From positions 6,245,573 through 6,309,572 of the forward strand of contig CP016211.1 of the NCBI GenBank assembly GCA_001931535.1: 64,000 bases of DNA, written 5' to 3'. The translations under genes and the position numbers were made by a program. The notes beneath the pieces were generated by a model. It ran no database searches. It was given only the letters and a program-made list of their open reading frames with translations, and was not told where the DNA came from. Of this stretch, positions 55,178 to 64,000 are shown piece by piece; position 1 is the first letter of the stretch; each line of letters opens with the position of its first letter. This DNA comes from Minicystis rosea (GTDB taxonomy: Bacteria > Myxococcota_A > Polyangia > Polyangiales > Polyangiaceae).

Positions 55178-56701
55178 ATGCCCAGCGATCCGTCCGGCTT
55201 CGTGCCGGGTTGGTACATCATCGATCCGGCGACGCAGACCTTTCAGTGGTTCGCGACCCCTACCCTCGCCACCAGCCAAGGGTACTACGAAGGCCAGAAC
55301 CAGATCCTCCAGTGGGGCCCCGAGCAGATGCCGAACGGCGTCGCCTCCACCTGGTCCCCGTCGTACGAGCGGCGCGACCTAGCAAAGCCCGGCGACCACT
55401 GGGACAGAGCGAAAACGCACAACGCCGAGGCGAAGCCCGGCAGCCGCAGCGCGCCGGACGAGCCCGCCAAGACCGAAGCGAAAGAGGCGCCCGCCCCCGC
55501 GGCGGCGCCGGCGCCTGCATCCGCGCCCGCGCCTGCGCCCTTCAACGGCAACAAGACGTACGGTCAGCTCTACACGCGACCGATGTCGCCCGCGAAGCCG
55601 CCCGCCGAGAGCGTGGCGCCCGCCGAGAGCGACGCGCCCGCCGCGACCAGCGCCCCCGGCGAGGCCGACACGCCCGCCGTGGAGGAGCCCAACGAGGCCT
55701 TGAAAGCCCTGCTCGAACAGCAAAAGACGCCCTGGTACGAGCGCGCCTGGAACGCGACCAAGAGCGCCTACGGGAACGCGGTCGACAACGTCAGCGCCGT
55801 CTTCGACGAACCGCTCGAAGGCTTGAAGGGGTTCGGCAAGGGCATGGTGAACATGTTCACCTCGGACCTGTGGAACCTGGGCGTGACGGTGAGTCAGACC
55901 ATGAACGGGGTGCCCATCGGGACAGCGGTGTTGGATGCCGAGGCGGTGCGGTTCGCGCGGCTCGGCAACGTGGCGGAGGCCAACCGGCTCGCCGCGACGG
56001 CCGCGGCCATCCGCGAGCAAGGCCACGTGGGCCCACTCCTGGAGCTGAGCAACGCCGCACAGAAGGGCGGCAACGTGTTCACCATCGCGGCCCCGGTCGG
56101 CTTCATGGCCAAAGGCCTCACCAAGCTCGCCAGTCTGGGCAAGGGGCTGGGTCGCACGGGGAACCTCAGCAAGGCGGCCGCGGAGACCGCCCAAGCGGAG
56201 CGCGCCGCGCAGGTCTCCAAAGCGGAGGAAGCGAAGCAAGCGCAGAAGGCCGCCGGCGAGGCGGACGGCGGCGCCTCCGTCTCGATCACGAAGGGCGAGT
56301 TCGGCGAGAACACCGTCAATGCGCTGCTGAAGGAGCGCGGTTACAACCGGATCGACAAGGCCGGCCCCTACAAGGAAGGCTCGCAGGGCATCGACTCCAT
56401 CTGGCAGGATCCGAAGACTGGGCGGTACGTCGTGGTGGACGCCAAGTACAACGTCACGCCGCTCAAGAACACCGTCGAGGCCTACGAAGGCGTCTCCGTC
56501 AGGCAGCTCAGCGACCCTTGGACGGAGAGCCGGCTGCTCGAAGCGTTCGGGGGCGACAAGTTCAAAGCGATGGTCTTCAACACCGAGATGGTGGCGGGCA
56601 ACGTCGATCGGGTGGTGGGCTTCGTGTCGCCGGAGGGCAACGTGGTGTTCCGCTTGGTGAACGCCGCGGGAAGGCTCGTCCGCGGCAGGACGTGGCCGTA
56701 G
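55178..56701 (+). CDS. Candidate type VI effector with C-terminal PD-(D/E)XK-like nuclease
   Basis: This 507-residue modular protein starts with about 65 residues rich in Trp and Tyr (FVPGWYIIDPATQTFQWFAT, LQWGPEQMPNGVASTWSPSYERRD). A Pro/Ala-rich linker (80-175), a helical and partly hydrophobic middle (about 190-360) and a toxin-like domain from about 370 follow. That domain has the restriction-endonuclease pattern: Glu374/Glu377 in GEFGEN, Asp406 in GIDSIW, and D421-A-K423 in YVVVDAKYN. This predicts DNA cleavage in a target cell. The PAAR-like and adaptor genes directly upstream support delivery by type VI secretion. No standard immunity gene is obvious immediately downstream. Confidence 0.75.
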   Translation: MPSDPSGFVPGWYIIDPATQTFQWFATPTLATSQGYYEGQNQILQWGPEQMPNGVASTWSPSYERRDLAKPGDHWDRAKTHNAEAKPGSRSAPDEPAKTEAKEAPAPAAAPAPASAPAPAPFNGNKTYGQLYTRPMSPAKPPAESVAPAESDAPAATSAPGEADTPAVEEPNEALKALLEQQKTPWYERAWNATKSAYGNAVDNVSAVFDEPLEGLKGFGKGMVNMFTSDLWNLGVTVSQTMNGVPIGTAVLDAEAVRFARLGNVAEANRLAATAAAIREQGHVGPLLELSNAAQKGGNVFTIAAPVGFMAKGLTKLASLGKGLGRTGNLSKAAAETAQAERAAQVSKAEEAKQAQKAAGEADGGASVSITKGEFGENTVNALLKERGYNRIDKAGPYKEGSQGIDSIWQDPKTGRYVVVDAKYNVTPLKNTVEAYEGVSVRQLSDPWTESRLLEAFGGDKFKAMVFNTEMVAGNVDRVVGFVSPEGNVVFRLVNAAGRLVRGRTWP

Positions 56702-56777
56702 AGCGCCGAGCCGAGTCTCGCGCGGATCCGCGTGAGGCGGAACGATTCGTGCGCGAGCGCAGAGCACGAAACCGTCT

Positions 56778-56806
56778 TTGTGCAGGCGCCGGTGCGTTCT
56801 TATTCA
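56778..56806 (+). promoter_or_regulatory. Promoter TTGTGC-N17-TATTCA
   Basis: This sigma70-like pair has ideal 17-bp spacing. RNA would start near 56813, just before the leader hairpin, so the 234-residue gene has its own promoter. Confidence 0.5.
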
Positions 56807-56816
56807 TCGGCGCATC

Positions 56817-56835
56817 GTCCCGGGCGCCCCGGGAC
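56817..56835 (+). promoter_or_regulatory. Leader hairpin GTCCCGGG-CGC-CCCGGGAC
   Basis: A perfect 8-bp stem with a 3-nt loop at the predicted mRNA 5' end, 21 nt before the ATG and next to the GGGAGGGAGG ribosome-binding site. It may stabilise the message or terminate effector read-through. Confidence 0.45.
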
Positions 56836-56856
56836 ATCCCCCGGGAGGGAGGATCC

Positions 56857-57561
56857 ATGCACAAGCTCAGCGACAAGCACCACTATCCCACCGTCGACGG
56901 CGCGCTTCGCTTCTTTGCCGTGCGCGCCAAAGGCCGGCCGGAGACAGCTCCGCTCGTCCCCAAGGTCGTCGAGACGCGCGCCACGCTGCGCGAGAAGCGC
57001 GAGGCATACCTAGCGGCGTACGACGAGCGCGTCGCGCAGACCGCCGAGATCGTCTATCTCGACAGCCGCATCGATCGCCTGGTCTTGGTCGGCCTCAAGC
57101 GCGATCTCGCGGTGCTCACCGCCGAGCACCCGAAGGGCGCGCAGCTCGAAAAGAAGCTCTTCCAAGGCGTCGCGCCGAGCGTGGGAATGAAGCCCGTCGC
57201 ATCGGAGAGCCAAGAGCACTACGTGGCCGGCATCGTCAAACGCCTCGAGGACGACGCCGACTTCGCGTCGCTCGCCCCGCACGCGAAGAAGCTGCACCAG
57301 GGCCAGCAGGAGATCGACGACGCGCTCGATCGCCGCAAGGAGGCGCGCGTGAAAGAGCGGCTCGCGCAGGGCGACCTCGAGGACGCGCTCGAGGACGCGC
57401 GGCGGATCTACAACCAGCTCCACCCGCAGCTCCAGCTCACGTTCCCGAACGATCCGGCGCTCGTCGAGAGCTACTTCCGCGAGCTCTACACGAAGAGCGA
57501 CGAGGCGGAAGGGGACGCGCCGGACGCCGGCGGCGAGGTCGGCAAGACCGACGACGCCTGA
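56857..57561 (+). CDS. Helical protein of unknown function downstream of the effector
   Basis: This 234-residue, highly charged, almost wholly helical protein (HYPTVDGALRFFAVRAKGRPET; TLREKREAYLAAYDERVAQTAEIVYLDSRIDRLV; EEALEDARR-like coiled segments) has an acidic disordered tail. There is no signal peptide, membrane helix or known motif. The strong site GGGAGGGAGG precedes the ATG. It has its own promoter and leader hairpin, 155 bp after the effector. It could be the immunity protein, but immunity genes are usually tightly coupled, so a separate cytoplasmic role is equally possible. Confidence 0.65.
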   Translation: MHKLSDKHHYPTVDGALRFFAVRAKGRPETAPLVPKVVETRATLREKREAYLAAYDERVAQTAEIVYLDSRIDRLVLVGLKRDLAVLTAEHPKGAQLEKKLFQGVAPSVGMKPVASESQEHYVAGIVKRLEDDADFASLAPHAKKLHQGQQEIDDALDRRKEARVKERLAQGDLEDALEDARRIYNQLHPQLQLTFPNDPALVESYFRELYTKSDEAEGDAPDAGGEVGKTDDA

Positions 57562-57618
57562 GCGATCGAGGCACGCGGCGGCCGCGCGTCCATCCGCGCA
57601 GGCCGCCGCGGTCCGTGA

Positions 57619-59604
<1,986 letters not shown>

Positions 59605-59678
59605 GAGAGGCCGAGGTCGATGCTAGATCACCGCTCCCGATCCGCGAACCCGCTCGCAGCGCGCGCCGCGTTTCGCGC

Positions 59679-60110
59679 TCAACCGGGCGCGCGGGCCGGG
59701 ATCGCCGGCCGGAAGATCCGGCTCCAGATCGGGTAGCTCCAGAGCACGAACACGAGGTTCGTGGTGATGGCCCGCGCGATGACGGCGCCCGCGGGGCCGA
59801 GCACGAGCCGCGTCGCCACGAGGTGGTAGAGGAGGCCGTTCAGCAGCATCGTCACGGCCTCGCTGAGCACGAAGAGGGCGGCCTGCCGCCGCAGATCCCC
59901 TGCCCCCGCGCGAAACGCGAAGTGACGGTTGCCGACGAACTGCACCACCGCCCCCGCGAGCAGCGCCGGTACGTTCGCGGCGGCGGCGGGCACGTGGAAG
60001 ACGGCGGTGGCGAGCGCGATCACGCCGAGATCCACCAGCGTGGCGGCGCCTCCGGTGAGCGCGGAGCGGGCGAAGGTCGCGAGGCGGGCAAGCGGTCTCG
60101 TCGCGGGCAT
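59679..60110 (-). CDS. GtrA-like membrane protein
   Basis: This 143-residue protein has four hydrophobic helices. Family signatures are ATFARSALTGGAATLVDLGVIALA in TM1, VQFVGNRHFAFRAG (the NFxxxRxWxF-like loop), AVTMLLNGLLYHLV and ITTNLVFVLWSYPIWSRIFRP at the end. GtrA proteins flip or stabilise polyprenyl-linked sugars for cell-envelope glycan modification. ATG 60110 is chosen as the first start next to TM1; sequence upstream is repeat-like. Confidence 0.82.
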   Translation of the reverse strand: MPATRPLARLATFARSALTGGAATLVDLGVIALATAVFHVPAAAANVPALLAGAVVQFVGNRHFAFRAGAGDLRRQAALFVLSEAVTMLLNGLLYHLVATRLVLGPAGAVIARAITTNLVFVLWSYPIWSRIFRPAIPARAPG

Positions 60111-60222
60111 GACGCCACACCTTGCAAGCACCGTGTCGCCGCCGATCCACGGCACGCGCACCGCCGCGACGAAAGCCGGACACCGCGCCGCGCGTCTTTT
60201 CGACGACCACCACGCCGCCGTT

Positions 60223-60325
60223 CGATGAAGCGCGGAGGCCCGAGCTCGTGGGGCACGCGCCATTTCGACGAAAGCGGAGGCGCGATTCGTAGGGCGCGCG
60301 CCATTTCGATGAACGACGGACGCCG
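60223..60325. repeat. Two and a half imperfect copies of a roughly 42-bp unit
   Basis: Units start CGATGAA or CGACGAA at 60223, 60266 and 60307, and the first two end GCGCGCCATTT or GCACGCGCCATTT. On the minus strand they contain TCGAAATGGCGCG, sharing TCATCGAAATGG with the inverted repeat near 17115. They lie upstream of the M50 protease gene. Confidence 0.6.
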
Positions 60326-60398
60326 CTCCCCCGCCCCGGTGCCCGCGGTGCGTGGGCCGCTTCGCGGCGAAGCCGGCTCGACGACCCGACGCCGCGAA

Positions 60399-60410
60399 CG
60401 TAGTACTACG
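60399..60410. promoter_or_regulatory. Palindrome CGTAGTACTACG just before the M50 gene
   Basis: A perfect 12-bp palindrome ending 5 nt before the ATG; it contains TACTAC, which could serve as a -10. It may be both promoter and operator. Confidence 0.4.
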
Positions 60411-60415
60411 GCCGC

Positions 60416-61438
60416 ATGTCCGAGGACTCCGCCGTCGCCGGCATCGACACCCCACCCGTGGAGGAAGAGCGCCGCCGGCGCGACGACGACGACGCGCCGG
60501 CGTCCCAGCCGCCGCCGCGGTTCGTGTGGAAGACGAACCTCGTGCTCTTCCTCGCCACGGTGGTCTCGGTCTTCTACACGGGCCTCGGTTGGAACGAGCA
60601 CGCGCCCAAGGGCGGGACCGTCCTCGACACGCTCAAGGCGCTGCCGCAGGGCTGGCCCTTCGCGTTGCCGCTGCTCGCCATCCTGCTCACGCACGAGCTC
60701 GCGCACTACGTCGCCGCGCGCGCGCACAACGTCGAAGCGTCGCTGCCCTACTTCATCCCGCTCCCGTACCTGAGCCCCTTCGGCACCGCGGGCGCGGTCA
60801 TCGCCATGCCCGGGCGCATCCGCTCGCGCAACGCGCTCCTCGACATCGGCGCCTCCGGTCCGCTCGCGGGCCTGTGCGTGGCCATCCCCGTCCTCATCGC
60901 GGGCCTGATGCAATCGAAGGTCGAGCCGATGCGTCCCGGTGGCTGGCAGGAGGGGCAGTGTCTGCTCTACCTCGCGCTCAAGCGCATCATCCTCGGGCCG
61001 ATTCCGGAGGGATACGACGTGTTCCTCACGCCCATGGCGCTCGCGGGTTGGGCCGGCCTCCTCGTGACGATGTTGAACCTCATCGCGGTCGCGCAGCTCG
61101 ACGGCGGTCACATCGCCTATGCCCTCTTCGGACCGCGGCAGAACCGTTATGCGCGCGCGCTCCACGCCATGCTGCTCGTGGTCTTCGCCTTCAACCTGGC
61201 GCGCTTCCTCGGCCCGGTCCTGGTGCACCGCGCTTGGGGCGAGGTGAAGACGGCAATCTCCAACTCCATCCCCTGCCTCGTCTGGTACGTGCTCATCGCG
61301 CTCGTCAAACGCGCGGGCGGCGACGATCACCCGCCGACCGAGCCGGGCGAGCTGAGCCCCGTGCGCAAGGTCGTCGCGGTGGTGTCGCTCGTGCTCTTCG
61401 TGCTGCTCTTCATGCCCACGCCGTACACGAGCAACTAG
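60416..61438 (+). CDS. Site-2 protease family (M50) membrane metalloprotease
   Basis: This 340-residue intramembrane zinc protease has HELAH at residues 93-97 (two His ligands and the catalytic Glu) and LDGGH at 228-232 (Asp ligand). Several helices surround them (LVLFLATVVSVFYTG, FALPLLAILL, AGLCVAIPVLIAGL, AALFVLLFMP-like end). PYFIPLPYLSPFGTAGAVIAM is typical of the EGY1/plant-like bacterial S2P group. The acidic/Arg-rich N-terminus of about 35 residues is cytoplasmic. Such enzymes release membrane-bound regulators, and the substrate here is unknown. Confidence 0.9.
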   Translation: MSEDSAVAGIDTPPVEEERRRRDDDDAPASQPPPRFVWKTNLVLFLATVVSVFYTGLGWNEHAPKGGTVLDTLKALPQGWPFALPLLAILLTHELAHYVAARAHNVEASLPYFIPLPYLSPFGTAGAVIAMPGRIRSRNALLDIGASGPLAGLCVAIPVLIAGLMQSKVEPMRPGGWQEGQCLLYLALKRIILGPIPEGYDVFLTPMALAGWAGLLVTMLNLIAVAQLDGGHIAYALFGPRQNRYARALHAMLLVVFAFNLARFLGPVLVHRAWGEVKTAISNSIPCLVWYVLIALVKRAGGDDHPPTEPGELSPVRKVVAVVSLVLFVLLFMPTPYTSN

Positions 61439-61444
61439 CCAGAT

Positions 61445-63562
61445 TCACCGCTTCTGCGCGAGCCAATCGCGGTACGTGACATAGGCTTGATTCCAAGCGT
61501 CGCGCAGCGCGGGCTCACGCGCGAAGCGATCGCGGAGCCAAGCCTCCATCTGTTCCTTCTGCGCCGGCGTCACCCGATACCGCCCGAAGATCTCCGCGGC
61601 CCGCTCCGGCCTCGCGGAGAGCTCGACGCACAGCGAGGCGTGCTGCTGGAGCGTGAGCGGCGGCGTCTCGGAGACCGCGGCCGCATCCGGAGACCACAGC
61701 GACGTGGACGCGAGCGATGACGCAGGCGCGGCCATGGATGCAGGCGGAGGCGTCGCCGCCGACGCAGGCGCGGCCACGGATGCCGGCGCAGGTGCAGAGG
61801 CAGTCGCATCGCTTGGTGTAGGGGCGCCGCTCGACGTCGCGAAGAGCTCGCGCGGCAGCTCCATCCCGAGCGAGAGCTTCGCGAGCCGCTTGCTCTTCGC
61901 GGGCGCCGGCGCCTCGCCTTCGGGGGAAGGAGCGAACGGGAGCGCCGGCCCGTGCGGTAGATCGAGCGCGAGCGCGGTGCCGCCGAGCTGCTTTTTCGGT
62001 GCCGGTGTTTCGCGCGAAGGCTCGGAGATCGATGCCGGCGCCTCGCCGTCCACGAAGGGCAGCGCCGCGCTCGCGGGCACGTCGAACGCGAGCGCAGTTC
62101 CTGTGAAAGGCTTCGCGGCACGGGGCGCATCGTTCGGATCCGCGATCGACGGCGGCGGAGATGGGAAGCTCGGATCGCTCGGCCTCGTGCCCTCCGCCTG
62201 CGCATCCTTCGTCTCGTCAGCAGACGTCGACGCCGCACGAGGCAACGCTGCTCCACCTTCCGATCCCGCGAACGGGAGCGCCGGACCACGTGGCACGTCG
62301 AGCGCGAGCGCCGTGCCGCCGAGGTCCTTCTTCGGTGCGGGTGCATCGCGTGCAGGCTCGGCGATCTCGGCCGGAGCCTCACCGTCGACGAACGGCAACG
62401 CCGGCCCCGACGGCACATCGAGCGCGAGCGCCGTTCCCGCGAGCTTCTTCACCGGCGCCACGGGCGCGCCGGCCTCCGCGCCTGGGAACGGCAGCGACGG
62501 TCCGCGCGGGAGATCGAGCGCCAGCGCGGTGCCCGTGAACCGCTTCACCGGCAGCACTTCCTCTCCCTCGGCATCGAGCTCGATCTCGATCCCGCCCTCC
62601 GCGACCTCGGGCGGCGCCTCCCCGTCCACGAAAGGCAGCGCTGGACCGCGCGGCACATCGAGCAACAGCGACGTCCCCGCGAGCTTCGGTCGGGGCGCGG
62701 GAGCGATCTCCGCGGGCTCGAAGATCCTCGGCTCCTCGCGCCGCACGGGCGCTTCGGCCTTGCGGCGCGAGGTGCGCACGCGCGCGCGATGATGCTCGAA
62801 GAGCCGGCGGAAATCGCGTTCCTCCTCGGGATCCTGCGCGAGCCGCGCCTTCCATGCGGCGGAGATCGCGGGCAGCTCGCGGCCCGTGAGATCGTAGCGA
62901 ACGAGCACGCGCTCGCGATCGGCGCCCGGCTCGGCGAGCTCCGCCGAGATCCGCGCCCAGGTGTCGAGATCCATCCCGTCGCCCGTCACCGGCTCGAGGG
63001 GACGCTCGACCGAAGACGCGACGATCGGCGGCGACGCAGCCTTCTTCCGCTTCGACCAAGGAAATGGTTTGAGCTCCGACGATCCCACCCGCACCGCCGG
63101 CATCGGCCCGGGGCCGTTCTTCGCGATCTCGGCGGCCTGCTTGCGCAGCGCTTCGTCCTCCGCCATCCGGCGCGACCAACGCCGCGTGAGGCGCGCGACG
63201 TCGCTGAGACGAAGCCCCGCCCCCGAGAGCAGATCGAACGGCGCAGGGTGCTTCGACCACGCATGGAGGAACGCGAGCCACGCGCGCAGCTCCGTGTCGA
63301 TGGGCTTCACGCTGCGATCGAGGCAATCCTCGGCCTCGCCCCGCTTGTCCCGGAAGGCGATGAAGATCGGTCCCTCGGCGCCGTCGGCGGCGAGCCGCTC
63401 TTTCCATGCGACGTCCGCCGGAGCCCACGCGGCCGGGGAGAGATCCTCGTTGGCGAGCGCCGCGTCGAGCGGATGCTCATCCGCGAGCGCCGCGGTGATG
63501 CCCGCATACTGTTCCAAGGTCACGCCTGCGAGAGGCTCGGGCGAAGGCGCGGCGACGGACAT
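61445..63562 (-). CDS. Repeat protein with GTALALDLPxGPALPF motifs
   Basis: This 705-residue soluble protein has three related helical blocks (about 10-130, 190-265 and 640-705; for example VTLEQYAGITAALA, MDLDTWARISAELAEP and LTLQQHASLCVELSARPERAAEIFGRY). Between the second and third block are six copies of a motif like FTGTALALDLPRGPALPF (about residues 290-545), plus a degenerate seventh (LAKLSLGMELPRELFA). Ala/Pro-rich linkers separate the motifs. Comparable motifs are familiar to me from myxobacterial proteins encoded near DUF2169/type VI cargo genes, but that link is memory-based. It may be a multivalent scaffold. It converges with the M50 gene. Confidence 0.7.
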   Translation of the reverse strand: MSVAAPSPEPLAGVTLEQYAGITAALADEHPLDAALANEDLSPAAWAPADVAWKERLAADGAEGPIFIAFRDKRGEAEDCLDRSVKPIDTELRAWLAFLHAWSKHPAPFDLLSGAGLRLSDVARLTRRWSRRMAEDEALRKQAAEIAKNGPGPMPAVRVGSSELKPFPWSKRKKAASPPIVASSVERPLEPVTGDGMDLDTWARISAELAEPGADRERVLVRYDLTGRELPAISAAWKARLAQDPEEERDFRRLFEHHRARVRTSRRKAEAPVRREEPRIFEPAEIAPAPRPKLAGTSLLLDVPRGPALPFVDGEAPPEVAEGGIEIELDAEGEEVLPVKRFTGTALALDLPRGPSLPFPGAEAGAPVAPVKKLAGTALALDVPSGPALPFVDGEAPAEIAEPARDAPAPKKDLGGTALALDVPRGPALPFAGSEGGAALPRAASTSADETKDAQAEGTRPSDPSFPSPPPSIADPNDAPRAAKPFTGTALAFDVPASAALPFVDGEAPASISEPSRETPAPKKQLGGTALALDLPHGPALPFAPSPEGEAPAPAKSKRLAKLSLGMELPRELFATSSGAPTPSDATASAPAPASVAAPASAATPPPASMAAPASSLASTSLWSPDAAAVSETPPLTLQQHASLCVELSARPERAAEIFGRYRVTPAQKEQMEAWLRDRFAREPALRDAWNQAYVTYRDWLAQKR

Positions 63563-63638
63563 GGCGCGCGATCATCGCGCGACGGGTCGCCCGCGTTCAA
63601 GCCGGGAGCGGGCCTTTCGCGATCACCGCGGCACCAAG

Positions 63639-64000
63639 CTATCGGCGCGGGCGCGCTCGCTCGGTGAGCTCCGCCGAGAGCTGCTCCGCCTCCCACAAAT
63701 AGAGGGCGGCCCGCGTCGCGCCCTCCGCGCCGCGCGCGGCCAGGCGAAAGCACACCGTGTCCCAACGATGCACCAGATCGTCCCAAGCCTCGAGCGCTGC
63801 TTCGTCGAGCCCGCGCTCCGCGCGCCGAGCCTCGAACGCCGCGATCAGCGCCTCCATCGCATCGAAGACGAACCGCGGCGCACCTTCGCCTTGCATGGCT
63901 TGCAGCCAGTGATGCGCGCCCGCGCGGCGGGCATACATGCAGCGACGCGTGCCCGCGTCGACGCCGCGCACGGGCGAGCGCCAATCGAGGTGCACGTCGT
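63639..64000 (-). CDS. Hypothetical protein, 5' end beyond the window
   Basis: The frame is open to the window edge, and a GTG at 63995 may be internal. The visible 118 or more residues are helical: HHWLQAMQGEGAPRFVFDAMEALIAAFEARRAERGLDEAALEAWDDLVHRWDTVCFRLAARGAEG and LYLWEAEQLSAELTERARPRR. No family was recognised. It lies 76 bp upstream of the repeat-motif gene on the same strand, so the two are probably co-transcribed. Confidence 0.5.
   Translation of the reverse strand, partial: DVHLDWRSPVRGVDAGTRRCMYARRAGAHHWLQAMQGEGAPRFVFDAMEALIAAFEARRAERGLDEAALEAWDDLVHRWDTVCFRLAARGAEGATRAALYLWEAEQLSAELTERARPRR

Noticed and set aside
63520..63984. A second minus-strand frame of 154 codons overlapping the end of the window
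   Set aside because: Arg-rich shadow of the partial helical protein frame at 63639-64000.

Overview
The window is very GC-rich and densely coded, and the gene content points to a myxobacterium (Myxococcota, most likely Polyangiales). The signs are a secreted M36 protease ending in a MYXO-CTERM-type tail, four Hanks-type Ser/Thr kinases (one fused to an AAA/TPR regulator), a DUF4215 Cys-rich repeat lipoprotein, many lipoproteins with Ser/Thr/Gly-rich linkers, and MocR, PhoH and DUF1704 proteins. The species assignment is inference. No rRNA, tRNA or CRISPR array was seen.

Layout. 0-6.3 kb: secreted M36 protease (cut by the window start), a five-haem c-type cytochrome and a large lipoprotein. 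6.4-9.5 kb: tRNA-dihydrouridine synthase, a GT2 glycosyltransferase and galE. 9.7-15.4 kb: a small DUF4242 protein, two tandem 3-hydroxyanthranilate-dioxygenase-like cupins and a 1300-residue kinase/AAA/TPR regulator. 15.5-23.4 kb: surface lipoprotein, TPR-PEGA protein plus membrane kinase (operon), heparinase-like lipoprotein. 23.6-31.6 kb: fatty acid desaturase, SRPBCC-DUF5995 protein, GT4 glycosyltransferase, PIN-PhoH ATPase, CDF metal transporter, secreted propeller-like protein. 31.9-46.4 kb: exported methyltransferase-like lipoprotein, MocR regulator divergent from an EamA exporter, DUF4215 lipoprotein, DUF1704 peptidase, acyl-CoA dehydrogenase, RsgA, GNAT, a winged-helix protein, M15 peptidase and poly(A)/CCA polymerase.

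The stretch from about 46.6 to 53.7 kb looks like an accessory or decayed zone: a frameshifted FAD-oxidoreductase remnant, orphan exported and Sel1-like proteins, an IS481-type element with doubled terminal repeats, and a 42-bp minisatellite. Within it sit an intact kinase and gluQ. Just beyond it is a type VI secretion cargo cassette: DUF2169 adaptor, PAAR-like DUF4150 tip, and a 507-residue effector with a PD-(D/E)XK-like C-terminal nuclease. A helical protein with its own promoter follows, then a membrane kinase. At 61.4-63.6 kb is a protein with six copies of a GTALALDLPxGPALPF-type motif.

Regulation. At least seven genes have a -10-like hexamer (often TGnTAnCCT) ending 6-9 nt before the start codon, several with no Shine-Dalgarno sequence, which suggests common leaderless transcription. 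Other notable sites are a repeated CTGTACCCAT array between the MocR and EamA genes, an imperfect operator-like palindrome between the heparinase-like and desaturase genes, and several strong GC hairpins at gene ends. The most unusual structure is a ladder of about 78-bp decaying copies of the 3' end of the M15 peptidase gene lying just past its stop codon.
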